Assembly (NCBI RefSeq): GCF_005239135.1
Contig: NZ_QKNX01000001.1
Coordinates: 248,001-312,000 of the forward strand
Length of the DNA: 64,000 nucleotides
Reading direction: 5' to 3'
Origin: Natronomonas salsuginis
GTDB lineage: Archaea; Halobacteriota; Halobacteria; Halobacteriales; Haloarculaceae
The first letter of the stretch is position 1. Every line of letters starts with the position of its first letter. Positions 61,607 through 64,000 of this stretch are shown here, piece by piece. The translations under genes were made by a program, and so were the position numbers. The notes below the pieces were generated by a model. That model was given only the letters and a program-made list of their open reading frames with translations, ran no database searches and had not been told where the DNA came from.

Positions 61607-62329
61607 ATGGACCTCCGGGACGCGTTCGGCCCGAGCGGCGTCGTCTCGATCGTCGGAGCGGGCGGGAAGAAATCGACGCTGTACGCGCTCGCCTCGGAGT
61701 TGGAGCGCGCCGTCGTCACCGCGACGGTCCGAATTCCCGTCTTCGACGATCGAGTCGAGCGGCTCGTGGTCACAGGCGACCCCGCGCGAACCGTCCGGAC
61801 GAACGACGCGTGGCCCCTCGGCGTCGTTCCCGGACGTGACGACGACCGCGAGCGGTACCTCGGATACGATCTCGAAACAGTCGACGTGCTTGCGTCGGCG
61901 ACCGACGCGCCCATTTTGCTCAAAGCTGACGGAGCGCGAACCCGGTGGCTCAAAGCGCCCAACGACGACGAGCCGCAGATCCCGTCGACGACCGACCTCG
62001 TGATTCCGGTCGCGAGCGCTCGAGTCGTTGGGGAGTCACTCGACGCGCGGCGCGTCCATCGCCCCGAGCGCGTCGCGGCGATCACCGGACGAACGGTCGG
62101 TGAGTCGGTTCGTGCTGAGGATCTGGTCACGGTGTTGACGCACGATCGAGGCGGTCTGAAACACGTTCCGTCGGACGCTCGGGTCGTCCCGCTGATAAAC
62201 ATGGTCGACGATGAGACGCTGGTATCGACGGGGCGTGAGGTCGCTACCGAGCTTCTCTCGCACCCACGGATCGACCGGGTCGTACTCGGACGGATGGATC
62301 GAGGACGAGCGGTCGATGTCGTCGAATAG
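61607..62329 (+). CDS. yqeC: YqeC-family protein (selenium-dependent molybdenum hydroxylase accessory)
   Basis: 240 aa. P-loop VSIVGAGGKKSTLY (residues 11-24) and the family signature ADGARTRWLKAPNDDEPQIP (about 104-123). YqeC is linked by genome context to maturation of selenium-dependent molybdenum hydroxylases and Mo cofactor work; the reaction is not established. It is tail-to-tail with mobA (12 nt) and close to a molybdopterin enzyme, which supports a molybdenum role. The start follows the TATA box. Confidence 0.85.
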   Translation: MDLRDAFGPSGVVSIVGAGGKKSTLYALASELERAVVTATVRIPVFDDRVERLVVTGDPARTVRTNDAWPLGVVPGRDDDRERYLGYDLETVDVLASATDAPILLKADGARTRWLKAPNDDEPQIPSTTDLVIPVASARVVGESLDARRVHRPERVAAITGRTVGESVRAEDLVTVLTHDRGGLKHVPSDARVVPLINMVDDETLVSTGREVATELLSHPRIDRVVLGRMDRGRAVDVVE

Positions 62330-62341
62330 CCGGACGTGCGG

Positions 62342-62956
62342 CTACGACAGCCGACCGTCGGCCCACATGACGTCTTCGGGGGTGTCGACGCTGTCGAAAC
62401 TGTCGAGTGAGCCGTATTCGAGCAGTTCATCGCGAGCGACGACCACTCGGTCGAGCGACGAAATCGGCTCGATGATCCGCGGATTTTCGTGCTGTAACGC
62501 TCGGTCACACGCTTCGACGGCCGGTTCTGCCCGATACACGGCGTGGAGCGGCTCGAACCACTCATCCGGCCGCGGGATGGCCACGTCGTGTCCGGTCGCA
62601 CGCTCGAAGAGGTGCGTGATGAGGTCGGGATCGAGAAACGGCATGTCGGCGGCGACGACGACGGCGTACTCGGTTTCGACGGCTTCGAGCCCCCGCTCGA
62701 TACCGGCGACGGGGCCGCGGTCGGGAACGTCGTCCACGGCGAATCGCGTCTCTACGTCGAGTCCGTCGAGCGCCTCGGCGATCGCTTCGCGCTGGTCGTC
62801 GCGACAATTGACGATCAGTTCGTCGGTCACCGCGGCCAGCCGATCCGCGACGCGTCGTATCAACGGTGTGCCGGCGACGCTCACGACCGTCTTTTCAGGT
62901 TCGCCCATTCGCACCGACCGTCCGCCGGCGACGATTACGCCACTCCGTCGAGTCAT
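62342..62956 (-). CDS. mobA: Molybdenum cofactor guanylyltransferase
   Basis: Adds GMP to molybdopterin to make the guanine dinucleotide cofactor used by DMSO-reductase-family enzymes. The 204-aa protein has VIVAGGRSVRMGEPEK (residues 7-22), the uridylyl-type metal Asp in VVVAADMPFLDPDL, and PLHAVYR. It overlaps the end of the molybdopterin oxidoreductase gene by ATGA, so enzyme and cofactor maker are translated together. Confidence 0.9.
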   Translation of the reverse strand: MTRRSGVIVAGGRSVRMGEPEKTVVSVAGTPLIRRVADRLAAVTDELIVNCRDDQREAIAEALDGLDVETRFAVDDVPDRGPVAGIERGLEAVETEYAVVVAADMPFLDPDLITHLFERATGHDVAIPRPDEWFEPLHAVYRAEPAVEACDRALQHENPRIIEPISSLDRVVVARDELLEYGSLDSFDSVDTPEDVMWADGRLS

Positions 62957-64000
62957 GATCCGTCTGCTCCGGCTTCGTCGGCTTCGATCGGATCGATCCG
63001 CACGCTCGCGATCTTGTACTCGGGGATCCCGCTCGTCGGATCGTACCGCTCGCCGGTCAGCGTGTTGACCGCTCCGTCTGCGAAGTGCATCGGGACGAAG
63101 ACGACGCCCTCCCCGGGGCGATCCGTGACGGTTGCTCGCACGTCGATGTGCCCGCGCTCGGATTCGACGCGGACCGTCTCGCCGTCGTCGATGCCCAACG
63201 CCTCCGCCGTCTCGGGGTGGATCTCGACGAAGCTCTCGGGAGCGTGGTCCGTGATCTCCTCGACGCGACGGGTGAGCGTCCCCGTGTGGAAGTGATACAG
63301 CAGCCGCCCCGTCGTCAGCGTCAGCGGGTACTCCTCGTCGGGGAGTTCGCCCGGTTCGCCCATGTCGGCGGGGACGAACCGCGCCTTCCCGTCGGGGAAG
63401 TTGAAGCCGTCCCCGTAGAGGAACCGCGTCCCCGGATGATCCGCGTCCGGACAGGGCCGCTGAATCCCGCCCTCGCGCTCGATCCGTTCGTGGCTCATTC
63501 CGCCGTAGATCGGCGTGAGGTCGGTCAGCTCGTCGAATATCTCCGTCGGATTCCGATAGTCCCAACGATCGCCGTCGTGGTCGATCCGGTCGGCGAGCGA
63601 CTGGAGGATCTCCCAGTCCTGCCGCGCGCCTCCCGGCGGGTCGAGCGCCTTGCCGACCCGCTGGACCCGTCGCTCGGTGTTGGTGAACGTCCCCGATTTC
63701 TCCGCGAACGCGGCGGCCGGTAGGACGACGTCGGCGTGTTCAGCCGTCTCGGTCATGAACAGGTCCTGCACGACGAGGAAGTCGGTCGTGTCGAGCGCCT
63801 CACGGGCGTGCGTGATATCGGGCTCCGAGAGCGCCGGATTCTCGCCCATCACGTAGAGGGCGCGAACGTCGCCGTCGTGGATCGCTTCGAACGTCTCCGT
63901 GACCTTCAGACCGACCTCGTCCGGCGGTCGAACGCCCCACGCGTCCTCGAACCGATCCAGCGCCGCCTCGTCGGTCACGTCCTGGTACCCGGGCAGTGTG
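62953..64000 (-). CDS. fdhA: Formate dehydrogenase-type molybdopterin oxidoreductase, catalytic subunit (partial)
   Basis: The C-terminal 348 codons; the gene continues past the right edge, since the frame is open to 64000 (LPGYQDVTDEAALDRFE there is typical FdhA). It has MGENPALSEPD, TETAEHADVVLPAAAFAEKS and GTFTNTERRVQRVG of the DMSO-reductase family and the C-terminal molydop_binding domain (LTLTTGRLLYHFHTGTLTRR, then IHPETAEALGIDDG). Formate is the best guess for substrate. The N-terminal 4Fe-4S part is outside the window. Confidence 0.88.
   Translation of the reverse strand, partial: TLPGYQDVTDEAALDRFEDAWGVRPPDEVGLKVTETFEAIHDGDVRALYVMGENPALSEPDITHAREALDTTDFLVVQDLFMTETAEHADVVLPAAAFAEKSGTFTNTERRVQRVGKALDPPGGARQDWEILQSLADRIDHDGDRWDYRNPTEIFDELTDLTPIYGGMSHERIEREGGIQRPCPDADHPGTRFLYGDGFNFPDGKARFVPADMGEPGELPDEEYPLTLTTGRLLYHFHTGTLTRRVEEITDHAPESFVEIHPETAEALGIDDGETVRVESERGHIDVRATVTDRPGEGVVFVPMHFADGAVNTLTGERYDPTSGIPEYKIASVRIDPIEADEAGADGS

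Noticed and set aside
1-64000. CRISPR arrays, integrases and transposases
   Set aside because: I looked for regularly spaced repeats and for tyrosine recombinase, DDE and TnpB motifs and saw none in the window.

Overview
The window is chromosomal DNA of a haloarchaeon (class Halobacteria); I cannot fix the genus. The signs are high GC with Asp/Glu-rich proteins, genes packed on both strands, TATA-like boxes 25-30 nt before ATG with little or no 5' leader, a haloarchaeal SRP 7S RNA, archaeal tRNAs, and typically archaeal or haloarchaeal enzymes (GatE, FEN1, CTAG-poor UbiA lipid synthase, pyruvoyl arginine decarboxylase, archaeal MetK, HalX regulator, halocyanin).

Layout. 0-12 kb is housekeeping: FolP, TrmJ, a RibD-type reductase, thioredoxin reductase, an actin-like ATPase, GatE, a PadR regulator, fumarase, a BolA-like protein and FEN1. 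12-24 kb holds a membrane histidine kinase, metallo-beta-lactamase and UDG-like proteins, halocyanin, tRNA-Gly(UCC) beside a Trm9-like methyltransferase, a PilB/PilC type IV pilus pair, MetK and a CYTH protein. 24-33 kb holds an FKBP isomerase, an acetyltransferase, an aldo/keto reductase, arginine decarboxylase, a run of RNA-related small genes (RNase P component 4, YhbY), MscS, the SRP RNA, a PAS kinase, a UbiA prenyltransferase and tRNA-Arg(UCG).

An islet of lower GC lies between tRNA-Arg(UCG) and about 38.8 kb. It carries a large Tat-exported lipoprotein gene bracketed by a 21-nt repeat, a VapBC-like pair, a MazEF-like pair and an Mrr-type nuclease fused to membrane helices. It ends in a 570-bp non-coding stretch with a perfect 23-bp inverted repeat around an AT-rich core. 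No integrase or transposase is visible.

38.8-49.4 kb holds signalling genes (HalX regulator with a KaiC-like partner, HD hydrolase, soluble transducer, double-domain CheC, response regulator), peroxiredoxin, two TatA genes, tRNA-Arg(CCU) with a duplicated 3' end, cysteine synthase and a gamma carbonic anhydrase-like protein.

49.6-57.8 kb is the branched-chain amino acid block: leuA, then ilvB-ilvN-ilvC-(74-aa protein)-leuC-leuD-leuB, mostly joined by ATGA-type overlaps. Two things stand out. leuA, as read here, is frameshifted near its 5' end, so its catalytic N-terminus has no in-frame start. And ilvB is preceded by its own promoter, a 25-codon ORF rich in Val/Leu/Ile, and a hairpin over that ORF's stop codon, arranged like a bacterial attenuator. 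That is my best candidate for an undescribed regulatory system.

57.8-64 kb ends with an OsmC protein, UPF0173 hydrolase, GNAT, FAH-family protein and a molybdenum-linked group (YqeC, MobA and a formate dehydrogenase catalytic subunit cut by the window edge).
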